From positions 558,001 through 622,000 of the forward strand of contig MU839843.1 of the NCBI GenBank assembly GCA_030411725.1: a stretch of 64,000 nucleotides of DNA. The letters run 5' to 3'. The notes below the pieces were generated by a model, which did no database searches, was not told where the DNA came from, and saw only the letters and a list, made by a program, of their open reading frames with translations. Within the stretch, counting starts at the first letter, position 1; each line of letters starts with the position of its first letter. Below are positions 44,586-56,221 of the stretch, in pieces. The translations under genes and the position numbers were made by a program. This stretch comes from Echria macrotheca. Lineage: Eukaryota; Ascomycota; Sordariomycetes; Sordariales; Schizotheciaceae.

Positions 44586-45476
44586 ATGCCTCTCCCCAAA
44601 ATGACAGCCCTCATAACAGGCTGCTCAGACGGTGGCCTCGGCGCCGCCCTAGCCCTCACCCTCCACGCCACCAACCGCTGGCGCGTCATCGCAACCGCCC
44701 GCAACCCCGCCAAACTAACCGCCTGCACAGCCGCGGGCATCGAAACTCTCTCTCTAGACGTCGTCTCCGCCGCCTCCATCGCGTCCTGCGTCACAGCCCT
44801 CTCGCAACTCACGCCCTCCCTAACCTGTCTCATCCACAACGCCGGCGCGGGATTCACCATGCCGCTTATGGACGTGGACATCGCCGCGGCGAGGGACCTC
44901 TTCGAGCTCAACGTGTGGTCTGTGTTGAGTGTCACCCGTGCTTTTCTGCCGTTGTTGAGGGCGGAGACAGAGGGAGGGGCGATGGTGGTGGTGAATACGA
45001 GCGGGAGTGCCACGCCTGCGGGCATGTTGCCCTTTGCGGGGGTGTATAACGCGAGCAAGGCGGCTGCGATGGGGCTGTGCGAGACGATGAGGTTGGAGTT
45101 GGAGGTTTGGGGGGTGCGGGTGGTTAATCTGGTCACGGGCGCGGTGGTGACTAATTTTGGGGGGAATAGGGTGGTCAGGCCGGTGTTGCCCGAGGGGAGT
45201 ATGTATGAGGTCGTGAGGGGGGAGGTGGAGGGGGTTATGGATGATGAGGAGTTGGCTCGGAGTGGGGGTGATAGGATGGCTTGGGCGAGGAGTGTGGTGA
45301 AGGAGTTGGAGAGGAAGAGGGTGAAGAGGTGGATTTGGAGGGGGAAGTTTATGAGTGTTTTGAGGGTGGCGAATTTGTTTCCTGTCGGGACGTTCGATTC
45401 TGTGATGAAGCGAGCGATGGGGGTTGATAAGGTCGAGAAGAGGATTAAGGAAGTAGAGGGGAAGAAGAAAGTGTAG
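44586..45476 (+). CDS. Short-chain dehydrogenase/reductase, AYR1-like
   Basis: One exon of 296 residues. The Rossmann motif TGCSDGGLG (about 9-17) binds NAD(P)H, with RNP and LDV following at the usual spacing. HNAGAG (about 88-93), a Ser in NTSGSAT (about 139-143) and YNASK (Tyr and Lys of the catalytic tetrad, about 155-159) complete the active site. The variant TGxSxGGLG and the C-terminal segment resemble fungal AYR1 (1-acyl-dihydroxyacetone-phosphate reductase) and related lipid-droplet/ER reductases, but the substrate is not certain. Base use changes sharply inside the gene: the first third is C-rich, the rest G-rich, with strings of GGG codons. Confidence 0.85.
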   Translation: MPLPKMTALITGCSDGGLGAALALTLHATNRWRVIATARNPAKLTACTAAGIETLSLDVVSAASIASCVTALSQLTPSLTCLIHNAGAGFTMPLMDVDIAAARDLFELNVWSVLSVTRAFLPLLRAETEGGAMVVVNTSGSATPAGMLPFAGVYNASKAAAMGLCETMRLELEVWGVRVVNLVTGAVVTNFGGNRVVRPVLPEGSMYEVVRGEVEGVMDDEELARSGGDRMAWARSVVKELERKRVKRWIWRGKFMSVLRVANLFPVGTFDSVMKRAMGVDKVEKRIKEVEGKKKV

Positions 45477-45835
45477 ATGGTGTTGGAGGCTTCCTTTCGA
45501 TCTTCCCGCTTGTAGGTTAGCTCCAGCAAACGAAGGGCTTTGCGGCAAACAAAACCAGGCTTTCCGTCGCAAAGAACCACCACAGACGGTACCGGACCGT
45601 GAGATGACCGCATACCTCCTCGGATCACCCAATGCTAAGAACAAAGAAACAAGAGTAATTAGACCGTTCCATGGATCTATTCAACGAGGTCAAATGCCAA
45701 CTTCTTATACAGAAAACAACGGGACAAAATTATTATTTTATCATTGATGCTCTAGATCCACTTACTCGCTTCTCTAACTGATATGACATATGCTATCAGT
45801 ACGGGAAAACATGAGAGTCTGAAAAATCAACGGAC
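45477..45835. other. Convergent intergenic region, nothing recognised
   Basis: The reductase gene and the NLR gene converge here. No feature is visible. Confidence 0.45.
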
Positions 45836-48800
45836 TTAGCCCCAGTTATCCACTCCTACCTTGGCCTGTTCCAGGATCTGAACGATGCTTGTATGTCCAT
45901 AACGGCGAGCGTACTCTAATGCTGTTATGCCATCGAGATCCGTCGAATTGATATTGACCTGACCTGTTGCTAGCAACAACTTTACAACAGCCTCACGCCC
46001 ATATTGAGCAGCCCGGCTGAGTGGTGTCTGGCCGGCAAAATCTTTTGAGTCGATGTCAGCCTTGCCTGTTGCTAGCAACAGCTTCACAACAGCCACATGC
46101 CCATTCTGAGCAGCCCGGCTGAGTGGTGTCCGGCCGAGTTCATCTTTTGACTCGATGTCAGCCTTGCCTGTTGCTAGCAACAGTCTTACAGCAGGCTCAT
46201 CTCCATGTTCAACAACATATGACAATGCTTTTCCGGCAATGCCGGGATCCTGGACTTCCATTTTGCCGGATGGCGTGAGGAGATATGCGTCGAGGAGCGG
46301 TTCAATGCGGGATCGCGCTGCGTGTACCAAAACTCCGACCCGCCGCGAGAACTTGAAGCTTCTGCTAAGCACGCTGGACGTGCTGACCTTCTCAGACCAC
46401 TGCCCAGGGGTGTGAAGCATGTGTACTGGCAGCTGGACGCCGAGGTGCACGTCTAATAGCGCTATGACCGCTCCAAAATTCCGCAAAGCAACCGCTGCGA
46501 AGATAGGTGGCCCGTATCGCCCATCCTCTGGATCGAAGCAGCACTGATTGTATGGAAGTGTTCTGATCAGGGCTGGCATGCCGAGTTCAGCTAATACGTA
46601 AAGGAAGGTAGCTTCCGTAGAGTGTCGGCGGACTTTGTGCTCCTCGAACATGTTGTAAAGCTCCAGCCAGTGGGCACGTGGGAAGTGATGGATGAGAGTT
46701 TGTTGGCTGACTCTACCGGCCTCGGCTTTTTCGGCGTGGTACAGGACATTCTGGACAGAGTACTGTAGGAACGGGAATGCTTTTTTGCTTTTTTCTCGAA
46801 GAGCATCGACGTGTTCAGCGGTGTCTTCTGGGCCGAAGGCCGTGTCGAAATTCTTCACGGCTGGAGCATTGATGTACTGGATACAGCACTGCGCCAGCCG
46901 TCCATGGCTTTCACCCTCGAAGTTGCTGCCCAGATCCGGCCACACTGCCTCTAGGCCTTTTTCTTTCAAGAGGAAGTCTCTGACTGATTCGTGGATGAAC
47001 TGGACGACTGGGATTTTCGATCTGGTGGTCTCTGCAAGTCCTTTCGAGGAGCTGAGGATGAGTCGCTGGATTGCATCCATTGAAACCTCCTCGTGGTCCC
47101 ATTGATTGATGTCCTCAGGCTCGGTATCGGAAATGATGGCAAAGTATAACTCCTCGGGTCTCGGAGGATTCTTTGCAAAGAGGATCCCACCGAATGCATG
47201 ACTGCAGTTCATCGCGACGATGACAGTCTCGTGTCAGAAGGTTGCGGAAGAGTTCATGCAAGTCGCCGGGAATCTCGGCAAGTTTCCGCCGCAGTTGGGC
47301 TCCCCTCCGACCATGGTCGTACTCCTTGTTCAAGATACCGACAACGAGAAAAACCCACATGAAAACACCGCCGGCCTTGTCGTATAGATCAAGTCGGATC
47401 TGCTCGCTCGTACTGCTGTGACCGATTTTCAGCTCTTTGCTGATATAAGAGGTGATATCTTGACCGTGACCCGCTTGCTTCTCCAGTTCAAGCTCGAGAC
47501 CCCTCTCGATTGAGATGTATGGATAGTGTCTGCTGGAAAAAAGGACGTGGAGCCGCACGCCGGATGACACGGCAGATTCTCCAAGTCGTTGAAAGAACGC
47601 TACCATGTCGCGAACTTGATCCTCGTCGCATTCGTCCAGCGCGTCGATGAGGCATACAACCGACGCTTCTTCAAGCAGGCGTACGGCCTTTTCAAAGAGC
47701 CGCTTCAATGCTTCGACGCTCTGAACAAAATCGTTGCAGATATTCCCGGTTGCAAGCCCAAGGTATCTAAAAACGCTTTGTAGCCTGGGGAGTTTTTGAA
47801 GGAGTTGTAGAAGCAGAGAGCGGTACATGCCAGCTGTGGACTTCTCGAGACTGCTTCCCCGTGCATTGAAGAAGAACGAGATGATTGTCCTGCCCTTCAT
47901 TGTTTTTCTGGAATTGGCGAGAGCAAAGTTCATGAGAGTCGACTTGCCCGCTCCAGGCTTCCCTTTGATCCACAGGAAGCCGTGGTGTCGATGTTTCTGG
48001 TCTTCGCTGAGCCAATCGAGGTATTCTGGCCGTTTTAGGAGCCACTTGCAAGTCTCGGCATGTGCCTCCTTGATGGAGAGTTGACGGCTATCCATGTGGT
48101 CGAATTTCAGAGCTTCCATGAGCTGTTTTCTCTGGTCCTCGTTTAGAGGGTCGGCGTCTGCTGCTATTGGGTTCTCGGCGATGGCTTCTGTCATTCTTTC
48201 GAGTGCGGCGACGACCTTTTTGTATTCCATATCGTCGGGTCCTGTGAATCGACACATGTCCATGTGGTTTTTGTGGATGTGCTGGGTCGTCTCTGGGGGA
48301 ATGCTAAGGCAAGAGGACGCATCTTCCACCACCTGCATGTGTAAGCAAAACCCTGAAGTGTTCAGTTAGGATAGATTTGTATTGCTTACCTTGCGACCGC
48401 TGAGAAGGGTGATGCCAAGTCCCTCTTGGAAGGAATGGACCCTCCAGTTCCGCTCACTAGCCATGGGGCCAAACTCATCCCTTAGCTCTTTGAGGCGCTC
48501 TGACGTCGGCAAAAGACTTTGGACAATCTGCTCGTTGACAGATATACCGAGAGCCTTGGCGAGTTTTTCGACAGCATGTTGAAGGATTCCGCGGGGGTCG
48601 GCCCCGCCGTGAGGTGTACCGAAGAACACAACTCCAGTCGTAGAGTTGAAGACGTTGTAGAGACGGGAGTCGCGAACCTGACAGCCGCCGGCTCGCCGTA
48701 GCATTTCCTTGACAACAATCCCTCCGAGGCTGTGTGCAATGAAAAGAATCGGCCGCGCAGGGTGTGCCCGGCGTTCAGCCTCAAGATCAACCAAGAAGTC

Positions 48801-49278
48801 CCAGGCGATACCGTATACCGTAGTCTTGTTCAAAGGGGGGCCGCCGAGCTTATGTCTGAGGTTCGTATCGTAGCCGTAGGTCAAGATGCGCGCGTAAGGG
48901 ATGGTGGTTGGAAGCAAATCCCGCGGCCAATACAGAGGTGTAAGTACAGGGGCGGCCAAGTCGACTCTTCCCTGACGGGACGTCCAGAGGTGGTTGACCT
49001 TGCGGATTTTGGAGGGAGGCTCCAGCGTATTTTCATCGCCATTGGCGCCGAGGCTTTGCGCATTGCCCTTTTTATGGGTCCAAGTACGAACCGGATGGCC
49101 GGTGAATCCGTGAACGAATACAATACTTCCAGTATCAAGTCAGTAGCCCATTTCAGCGGATGAATTTTCAGTCTTACTCGAGGCGGGCAGACTCGCCGGG
49201 GTCGAAGACAACGGTCAACCCGGTCGCGGGTATTGCCTCGACCGAGATGGGATTCATCGAAGCATGCCGGGCGGTCAT
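45836..49278 (-). pseudogene. Alpha/beta-hydrolase-NACHT-ankyrin (NLR-type) gene with a +1 frameshift
   Basis: Three exons (49178-49278, 48390-49125, 45836-48332) with 52-bp and 57-bp introns would code for about 1110 residues. The hydrolase domain has VFVHGFTGHPVRTW and a GxSxG-type nucleophile AHSLGG (Ser about 166). The NACHT domain has P-loop GKPGAGKST (about 403) and Walker B LIDALDECDED. Ankyrin-type repeats with the unit LLLATGKADI-SKD-GRTPLSRAAQ end the protein. This is a fungal NLR layout linked to non-self recognition and cell death. In the third exon the frame breaks at about residue 660: one extra base in the GGG at 47186-47188 (minus strand) shifts CIRW out of the frame that continues FAKNPPRPEELYFAI. 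With that base discounted, the exon length is exactly divisible by three. It is either a genuine null allele or an assembly error. The start at 49278 is the first suitable ATG; 49257 is an alternative. Confidence 0.85.
45960..46210 (-). repeat. Near-identical ankyrin-coding tandem units of ~99 bp
   Basis: Three adjacent 33-codon units inside the NLR gene share long exact words such as CCTGTTGCTAGCAACA and GCCCGGCTGAGTGGTGTC (plus strand). Such high unit-to-unit identity is known from fungal NLR genes that diversify by repeat shuffling. Confidence 0.85.
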
Positions 49279-50365
49279 GATCTCATCAGTACAAGTGTGA
49301 GCCGAGTACGAGGTTTTCTGGGCCGACGCAATAACAGTTGCAGTTGTGAATTGACGTTGAGCACATTGCAAGTGGAAGGATGGAGGGAGGGGATGTGTCG
49401 GAATTTCTCCCCGAGTGAGTTGGGCGCCAACACGTGATACGCAGTAGCACAGCCACCGCCTTTGAGTCTTGAGAAATGCCTCAGGCATGTAAGGCCAGGA
49501 AGGAGCACCCAGAAAAAATGGAAGGCACGCAAAGACTCCAGGCACCTGTATTTACCTATGTAGGTACCTTAGCCGGCCCTCAGGGCTCATCCTCTTCCAC
49601 ACAACAACTATCCTTACCACCTACCAGTAGTTCAAGCACGCAACTCTACGTTGTGATAGATGATAGATCATAGGTTGTGTTGCTCTCCTCCGCCCTGTGG
49701 CTTGATCAGCGCACCGTAAGGACCAAATGACGCGAACAACCTTCAGTTTTGGGGGCTCCAGCGCCATCATCCATCCAATATCAGTTAAAGGAAAGTTGCG
49801 TGAGGCGTGCCCGGATTCGTCTCATAATACCAGGCTGTTATGTATTGTAGTTTATCAGAGTGGTATTTTTACGCCAAGTTAAAATTTCAGTTTTTGGTAA
49901 AGCACAACAGTACGCAAATAGTGTCTGAACGTAGACAAACGCCGCGGTGTCGACTTTTCGATTGCGCTCGCTGGCTTTCGCCGCCCAACCGTGCTCTTCT
50001 AGGGCTTTCAACAACCATGGATTCAGCACAAGACGTGATCCTCGCTCCTGTTGCGAGTCTTCTGACCATAACCCTCGATCAAATTGCCGTCGCACCCGAC
50101 CCCTGCCCCTTACACTGTGTAGGACCTGACTCGAACCGCACTAGCGCGCAGCAGCGAGGCCAGACAAACTGGTAAAGCTAGATTAGTGCCACTGTCTCTG
50201 TCTCTTACTTACTTGCAGGGAAAACAGATGAGTTATCAGCAACCAACGGCACTTCGATAGTGTTGCCTCGGAAAATTCACCAGACCTACTAGACAACACT
50301 GAAATGGTAGATACATGCCCTTCTACGAGCTCGGTTTTCCACAAGTAGGAATCCAACAGGCAATT
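49279..50365. other. Intergenic region with the second copy of the dispersed 5'-flank repeat
   Basis: This is the upstream flank of the NLR gene and downstream flank of the repeat protein gene. Apart from 49484-49640 (separate entry), no gene is supported. Confidence 0.5.
49484..49640 (+). repeat. Dispersed 5'-flank repeat, copy 2
   Basis: This copy is similar to 33118-33245 upstream of the HET gene (GGCCAGGAAGGAGCACCC, ATGGAAGGC, TATTTAC, TCCTCTTCCACACAACAACT). It lies about 200 bp upstream of the NLR start but reads in the opposite direction to that gene, and no gene follows it on the plus strand. Confidence 0.55.
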
Positions 50366-53300
50366 CTACATAAAGTATCCCGACCCCGTCCTGATCCGGA
50401 ACAACTCGCAGATAGCGTCACCACACGCCGCATTGCCCGCAGCAACCTGTGCTATGCACTCAGTTGGCTGAAACCTGTCCCCGCCGTGCTGCAGCAGCAT
50501 ATCGACCAGCGCCTCGCCGCACCGCTCATTCGCAGCCGCGATTTCCATGGTCCGTTCCGAGACACGGTGCTTGTTGTCGCGGGATAGCCCCCCGCTCCCC
50601 TGATGCCGCAACAGAAAATCCGTGATCTGGGCTCCGGCCTTCGTGTTTCCCACTGCCGCTCGCATCATGCCCTCGGTGATGGGAAATGTCTCGTCGGGTT
50701 CCAGTTGGTCGAGAAGCACGGCCAGGATATCCGTGGCGAACTCGGGATTCTCGTTTGCCGCGGCTACTTCCCCGAGACGGGCTATCATGGATGTAGGGAC
50801 CTTGGTGCCTGTTGCCTGGAGGAGGTAGGCAATTACGGAGCCATATCTCGTCCAGGGGTCGCGAGTCCCTCTCGCGCGTGCCTCTAGTATTTTGGGTGTC
50901 ACGCGTATGTCGTTCGTCTTTTGTTGTAGGAGATCCGGTATATGCTCCGGCCAGTGCTCCGCCATCAGGGCAAGCACGTCCTCTGTGAGTTCGATGCGGC
51001 TGGGCCAAGAGCGGACGAAGTAGCGGATCATGCTCTGGATCCCGTCGCTGTACGGCTGCTTGGCGTAGGTCTTTAGGACGTTTTCCGTGAGCCACACCGG
51101 ATGTTCGTAGTCCTTAAGGATTCCTGTGATGTCCCAAGTGTCCGCCACGGCTTCTAGCACCTTGGAGGTTATCTGGAATTGCACCCCCGGTATGTCCTGG
51201 AACTTTTCCATAATCTCCAAATATCCATGTCGGATTTGCCGATTCCGAATGGCCGCAATTAAAACGCTCTCGGTGACTAAAATCGGCTGGTCCAATTTGC
51301 CGAGCAGTTTGCCTACAATCTCGTCTCCTCTCGTTTTATTGCCAGCGCCAGCTGCCAGCACGCTGTCGGAGATATCAAGGTCGTCTCCGTACTCCCGAAG
51401 AAGATAATCGATCATTTTGTCCCCGGCATTTGCGTTGCTTGCTGCGGCTTCCAGGACTCGCTCGGTCAAGTCCGCCTCATGCGGGCGTTCCTTCAACAGG
51501 AGTTTAAGAATCTTGGTTGCCTCTTTACCCCTGTTAGTAGCTGCGGCTGCCATGATGCGTTCCGTGATGCAGATCTCATCCCCGTGCTCGAGCAGAAGCC
51601 ATTCGAGGATGGCGAGACCTTGCTTCCGATTCTTGGCTGCGGCCTCGAGAACTCTCTCGGTGATATGAATGTCCCTGTCGTGTCTTCCGAAGAGGTCCTG
51701 TAACATGCTGTCGCCGGAGTCCCCATTCCCCGCGAGCCTCTCCAGCACGCTTTCCGTTATTTGAACCTCCTGACCCGAGTCATTAAGCAGCCAATCCCAA
51801 AGTAGGTGCTGTGGCTCCCCGGCGGCAAACAGAACCACTCGTTCGAGGCATGGAATACGCGCACGGGGCTCGAGTAATCTCGTGAGGAGGGTGCGCAGAA
51901 AGCCGGGAGAGCGTGCCATAGTGGCTTCGACCACCATCTCCGTGAGTTGGAACTCAGCCTTGCGCTCCTGGATGAGGACGTCCATAGTCTGTTTTTGATC
52001 TTCCCACCACCTGTCTGTGAGCCAGGCAGGATCCCCCACGGCAGCCACCATCCCAGGTGTAAGTGGCACCCTACCGGGACCCTGGATTTGAAGCATGAGG
52101 CGGACGATGTCAAGGCTGCATTGTCTGATCACGTCCTCCGCAACCCCCTGGCCGAATCGAACGTCGTCCCCGTATTTTTGGAGGAGCTGCTTGATCAGTC
52201 TTCCGCATCGCTCCTTATCCTCGTTACTGTCAATCTTGGAAAACACGCGCTTCGTTAGGTTCACGGCCGTCCATGGCTGGGCGAGAACAAGCGCCAGTAG
52301 CTGCTCGTGGTGAGGTTTGCTCTCTACGGTTGCAGCGAGCACGGCCTCCTGGACGGCCTCGGATTCGCCGAGCTTCGAGAGGAGGAGCGATATATGATCC
52401 GGGTCGGCGTCACTGACATCGATGGATGAAGACACGTCACCCTTGCCGGTGTAAGCACCCTGACTATTTTCGAACAAGATCCCTAGGCACTCTGTGGAGG
52501 CTTTTGTTATCATGGTATCTGTGATCCGTATGTCATGGCGTCTGGTTGCTTGCAGCAGCATCTCCAGTGTCTCCTGGCCATGGAAGACCGCTGCACCTTC
52601 CGCCATCCGAGTCGTGACGCGAAAGCCATCAGGCTTAACATGGTTCAGAAGAATCTTCAGCGCTGTATTGTCCGCTGTGTCCCATTTATTTCTGGGTCTC
52701 GCCGCCGCCTCGATAATCCTTTCCGTGATTAGAATTCCGTCCGCTCGCTCGCGAAATAAGAGCTCAAGCAGGCGTAGATGTTCGTCCTCATTCCTCATGG
52801 CGGTGAGGATGACGCGTTCGGTAATCTCGACTTCATGCCCACGCTCGCGCAGCAAGAGCTCCATGATTTGCGCTCCAGCTCTTGGGTTCGCAGCAGCGGC
52901 TTCCACCATGCTTGGAGGGATCACAAACTGCTTGGACAGCGCTGCGGTGGACAGAATGTGCTCCAGGATGCCAACAGCCGCCTGGTCCCAAAGCCCCGCA
53001 AGGGCATCCAAAGCAGATATGGTGAAGAAGACGGCAGCGGGAGACTGCTCCATGATGTAGTGCAGTATTCGGGCCATCGAGTCGGGCCCTGGCTTGGGTT
53101 TGTCCAACAGAGGCACCACGTCACTGGTGATGCGGACCCGTCGTCCCTGGCTTAGGTGTGCAGCCAAGAGTAGGTCGATTGTGGTTGTGTCTGTCATCCA
53201 CTTTTCGTTGTATGCCGCCGCCTTCAGCACGCCCGGCGTGATTTGCAGTTCGGTGCGCCGTTTACGGGAGAGCAGCTCAAATATTGTTCTGGCCTGCGTC

Positions 53301-54216
53301 TCGTTTCCCGCCGCGGTTTCCAAGATATCAGCGGTCATGAAGACGTAGTTCCTGTTGCCGGAGTGCACCGGCAAGTCGTCAAGCAGTAGGCTCAGAAGTT
53401 CCGTGCCACACTCTTTATTTGCAACAGCAGCGACAAGCCAGGCTTCTGTGATTCGAATGGCCGCATCTGTCCTCAGGACAGAAGAAACACAGACAGGCTG
53501 TCGTTTTCCTAGGAGAACCTCCAAAACGTCATGGGCGGCACTGGATTCGCGGATCACATCCAGGAGTGTCCCCTCCAGGATGGCGACATGTCCCCAGAAG
53601 TATAGCACTTCTTCTGCCGTGACAGCCGTCCCAAAAATCTTCGATGCTGTTAAAAGAGCCCTCTGCACCCCGCGTGGCAGCCCTTGGGCCCCTGTTGCCA
53701 ATGCCGTCTGATGCTGCTGGCACGTGTGCCTGAGCAACCGCTGCATCAGTTCTCTCCTTTCCCGACAGTAACAGCACTCCAATGGAGGATCCGTATGTGC
53801 CGGGTATTTGCATGCTTTTGCAGCCTGCACGATGGCTTCAGTGAGATGGATTTCGTGTCCACGGCTCTGCAGGAGACGTTCCAAGGCCTTCTCTGAGGGG
53901 GATTCGCGGCCGAGAAGCTCAAGGAGTAAGCGTTCCACGTTCTTCTTGTTGCCCTCTTCGTCAGAGTTCAAAGACCATGAGCTACTGTCGCTTCTCAGGC
54001 GGCGTCGGGGCTTGACGGGCCGCGCGATCTCAGTGGTGAAAGACGTGGAAACTATCGTGCTTCTTTCGGTGGTCTTTGATATAACCTCAATGCTTTTAGC
54101 AAGACGTCTTGGAGGTGGTCAGCTCAGTAGCACCGTTGGCTACTTACCGCGTCGGTGGCTTGCTTTCCACGGCCCAAGAACTGTCGAACCTTATGCTGGA
54201 AAAGAGCCATGGCCAT
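50366..54216 (-). CDS. Giant repeat-only protein with ITE/AAxN helical repeats
   Basis: A first exon (54148-54216, MAMALFQHKVRQFLGRGKQ) is joined by a GTAAGT intron to a main exon of about 3.7 kb (50366 to 54073 or 54085; both acceptors keep frame), giving about 1260 residues. After a basic Ser-rich leader, nearly the whole protein is some two dozen imperfect repeats of 35-45 residues with the pattern I-x-ITE-x-V-x-x-AAA-x-N-(4)-G-x-x-I-x-x-LLL-(4)-G-x-E, for example VLEAAASNANAGDKMIDYLL. I associate such ITE..AA.N units with the sensor ends of fungal NACHT proteins, but here there is no NACHT, HET or hydrolase domain. An alpha-solenoid that binds a ligand or partner is likely. It lies directly upstream of the NLR gene on the same strand, so it might be a detached sensor or a decoy. 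The function is unknown. Confidence 0.8.
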
Positions 54217-54656
54217 CTATCTGCTTGCCAGAGATGTGAAGCGCTGAGCCTCACCACCTCGCTCTGTCCAGGAAGTGTTTGTGCAAGAGCTGAGTTGAGG
54301 AGACAGGTAATTAGGATTTTGAGAGAAGCAAAACTTGCCAGTGATGACGGTAGGGTGGCTTGTGGTCATTCTCCCCTCTCCTGTGTGTGGCATTGAGGCC
54401 CGGATGGTGAACCAGGTGCTCTATTGGCCACCTGCACGATCATGCACTCCGCTATGCGAACATTCGTGGCAGGAAGAAAACGAGAAAGCGGGGTAGGTGT
54501 CACGGTGCGACATTGTCACTTCCGCCTCTGTCTTGTTTTTTTTTTTTTCTTTCATTCTTTATTGAGCGACGACTTTGACCGTATCTAGCAGTCTAGGTGA
54601 CTGCCTTGCCTCGATCTTTTCAGAGATAAATAGGGCAACGGAGCCCGGCCACAAAT
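54217..54656. other. Divergent promoter region with a poly-T tract
   Basis: This lies between the starts of the repeat protein (minus) and the unknown gene (plus). A run of about 13 T lies at 54537-54549. No gene is visible. Confidence 0.45.
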
Positions 54657-56221
54657 ATGCCAAAGAAAAAAGCCAAAGGAGACATCCAGTTATATCTGTT
54701 GCCGCCCATCTCTTTCGATGGCCCTCGAGATAAAACAACCAAACCGTTTGCGTCGGTTTCCATCCTGGATCCCGTCATAACGATTGAGCGCCACCATGGA
54801 AAATACCATGTAGCAGCCCGCTTCAACATGGAAACGACCATCCTGAACTACTACGAAAACCAAAAACGGTCAGCTTTAACCCCCCCCCCCCTTCTGGCCC
54901 GCCTCATGTTTGCAAGAAGTGAGTGACACTGACTAAATACAGGGATGGACATGAATACTTTTTCCAAGACATCCGTCTTCAGTACTGGAGCTCCCGTCCC
55001 GACGAGATGCTCTCGATGAAGCCCGAATCGGACCCATCGGCTGCCTTGACAGTGACTCGAGGAACCGAGACCAAGCTCTCCGTGGGTGCCGAAATATCCC
55101 TCTCCGAGACCCCGTCCGCCAATGTCTCCCTCGGCCTTGACCGGACAAGGACGTTGACGGTTGAGTATGCCCTGTCCACGTGGAGTCTGAGCGCACATCG
55201 CATCATCATGCCCAAGACCACAGAAGCCTTGAGCTCGAGGCTGCCCGCTGGGTCAAAGAAGAAGCCCCCAGAAAGCGGCGCCAAAGAACAGCCTGTGTTC
55301 CAATGGTTCTGGGCTGGGACCCACCGCCAGACGGAAACACTAACCCCGGACCTAAAATACACGGTCAAACGACATGTTGTCGCGAAACGCATCATCCCGA
55401 TCGAGTCTTTTCCCAGCCTAAGAGAAGAGAAGATGGAAGAAGAAGAGCCGGATGAAACCAAAGAGGTTTCCAACAACGGTCCCGAGACTACCGGGGTACA
55501 AGATGCGCCACCACCTAGGGAGGAAGCTAAAAAGACGAAAAGCAGTGAGAAGGCACCGCGCCTGAACACCCTGGAAAATCTGCTGCAATTCACTTTCCAT
55601 GTTGAGGTAACGCACTTCCTCCTCTGTTTGACTCAACCCAAGCATCAGAATGATAACACATGCGCCGCTCGTGGCACTGGCTCCGACAGGTCAGAGTAAG
55701 GAAGCGATTTGGCCGCTTCCAGCGCCTCATCCGTCTAAGCGGCAACCAAGTCAAGGGAAAGCTGCTGAAGCCATCATGCCAACAAGGCTTCACCTTGCGC
55801 GCGATCCCAAACCGGAAGGGCGTGCCCACCGACGACACGCCGGATATCAACGCGCTTCTTAACAGCATCAAAAACGAGGTACGTCATCTGTTCTTAACAG
55901 CCTGACAGTGGCCCCCCCCGGAGATTACATACCGGCAGGGTTTTTCATCAGCTGATTTCCATTCCATGTCAAAGTATGACGGCCGTTGGGACGAGCTCGG
56001 AGATCTGGATTTCTTCGGACTCGCTGGCGCGTTGAAAGAAGTACAAGTAGAGACAGAGAGAGAGACGGAAAGAGAGGTACAAAGCCAGATTTTTTTTTTT
56101 TTCTGTTTCAAGTTTCCCTTTTGCCGTCCTGGTGTGTGGACCTCTGCTAAAACCAGGGCAACAGACTCTCCTCGATTTGGAGCGTCTACGGGAACAAGAG
56201 ACGCAGACGGAAAGAGGATGA
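54657..56221 (+). CDS. Protein of unknown family with charged C-terminal coiled coil
   Basis: Five exons (54657-54868, 54943-55606, 55690-55878, 55939-56076, 56165-56221) with GT-AG introns of 60-88 bp give about 420 residues. The N-terminal ~230 residues look like a mostly beta fold (DIQLYLLPPISFDGPRD, ASVSILDPVITIERHHGKYHVAARF, ANVSLGLDRTRTLTVEYALS). A highly charged linker (EEKMEEEEPDETKE) and a domain around VRVRKRFGRFQRLIRLSG follow. The tail EVQVETERETERE joined to TLLDLERLREQETQTE forms a short coiled coil. If the last intron instead ends at 56156, the frame runs to a stop at 56300 with a different tail. I recognise no family. It sits between two NLR-related genes and is transcribed with the Fungal_N gene. 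Confidence 0.6.

Noticed and set aside
44531..45628. 365-codon minus-strand frame
   Set aside because: It is antisense to the reductase gene, which has full SDR motifs.
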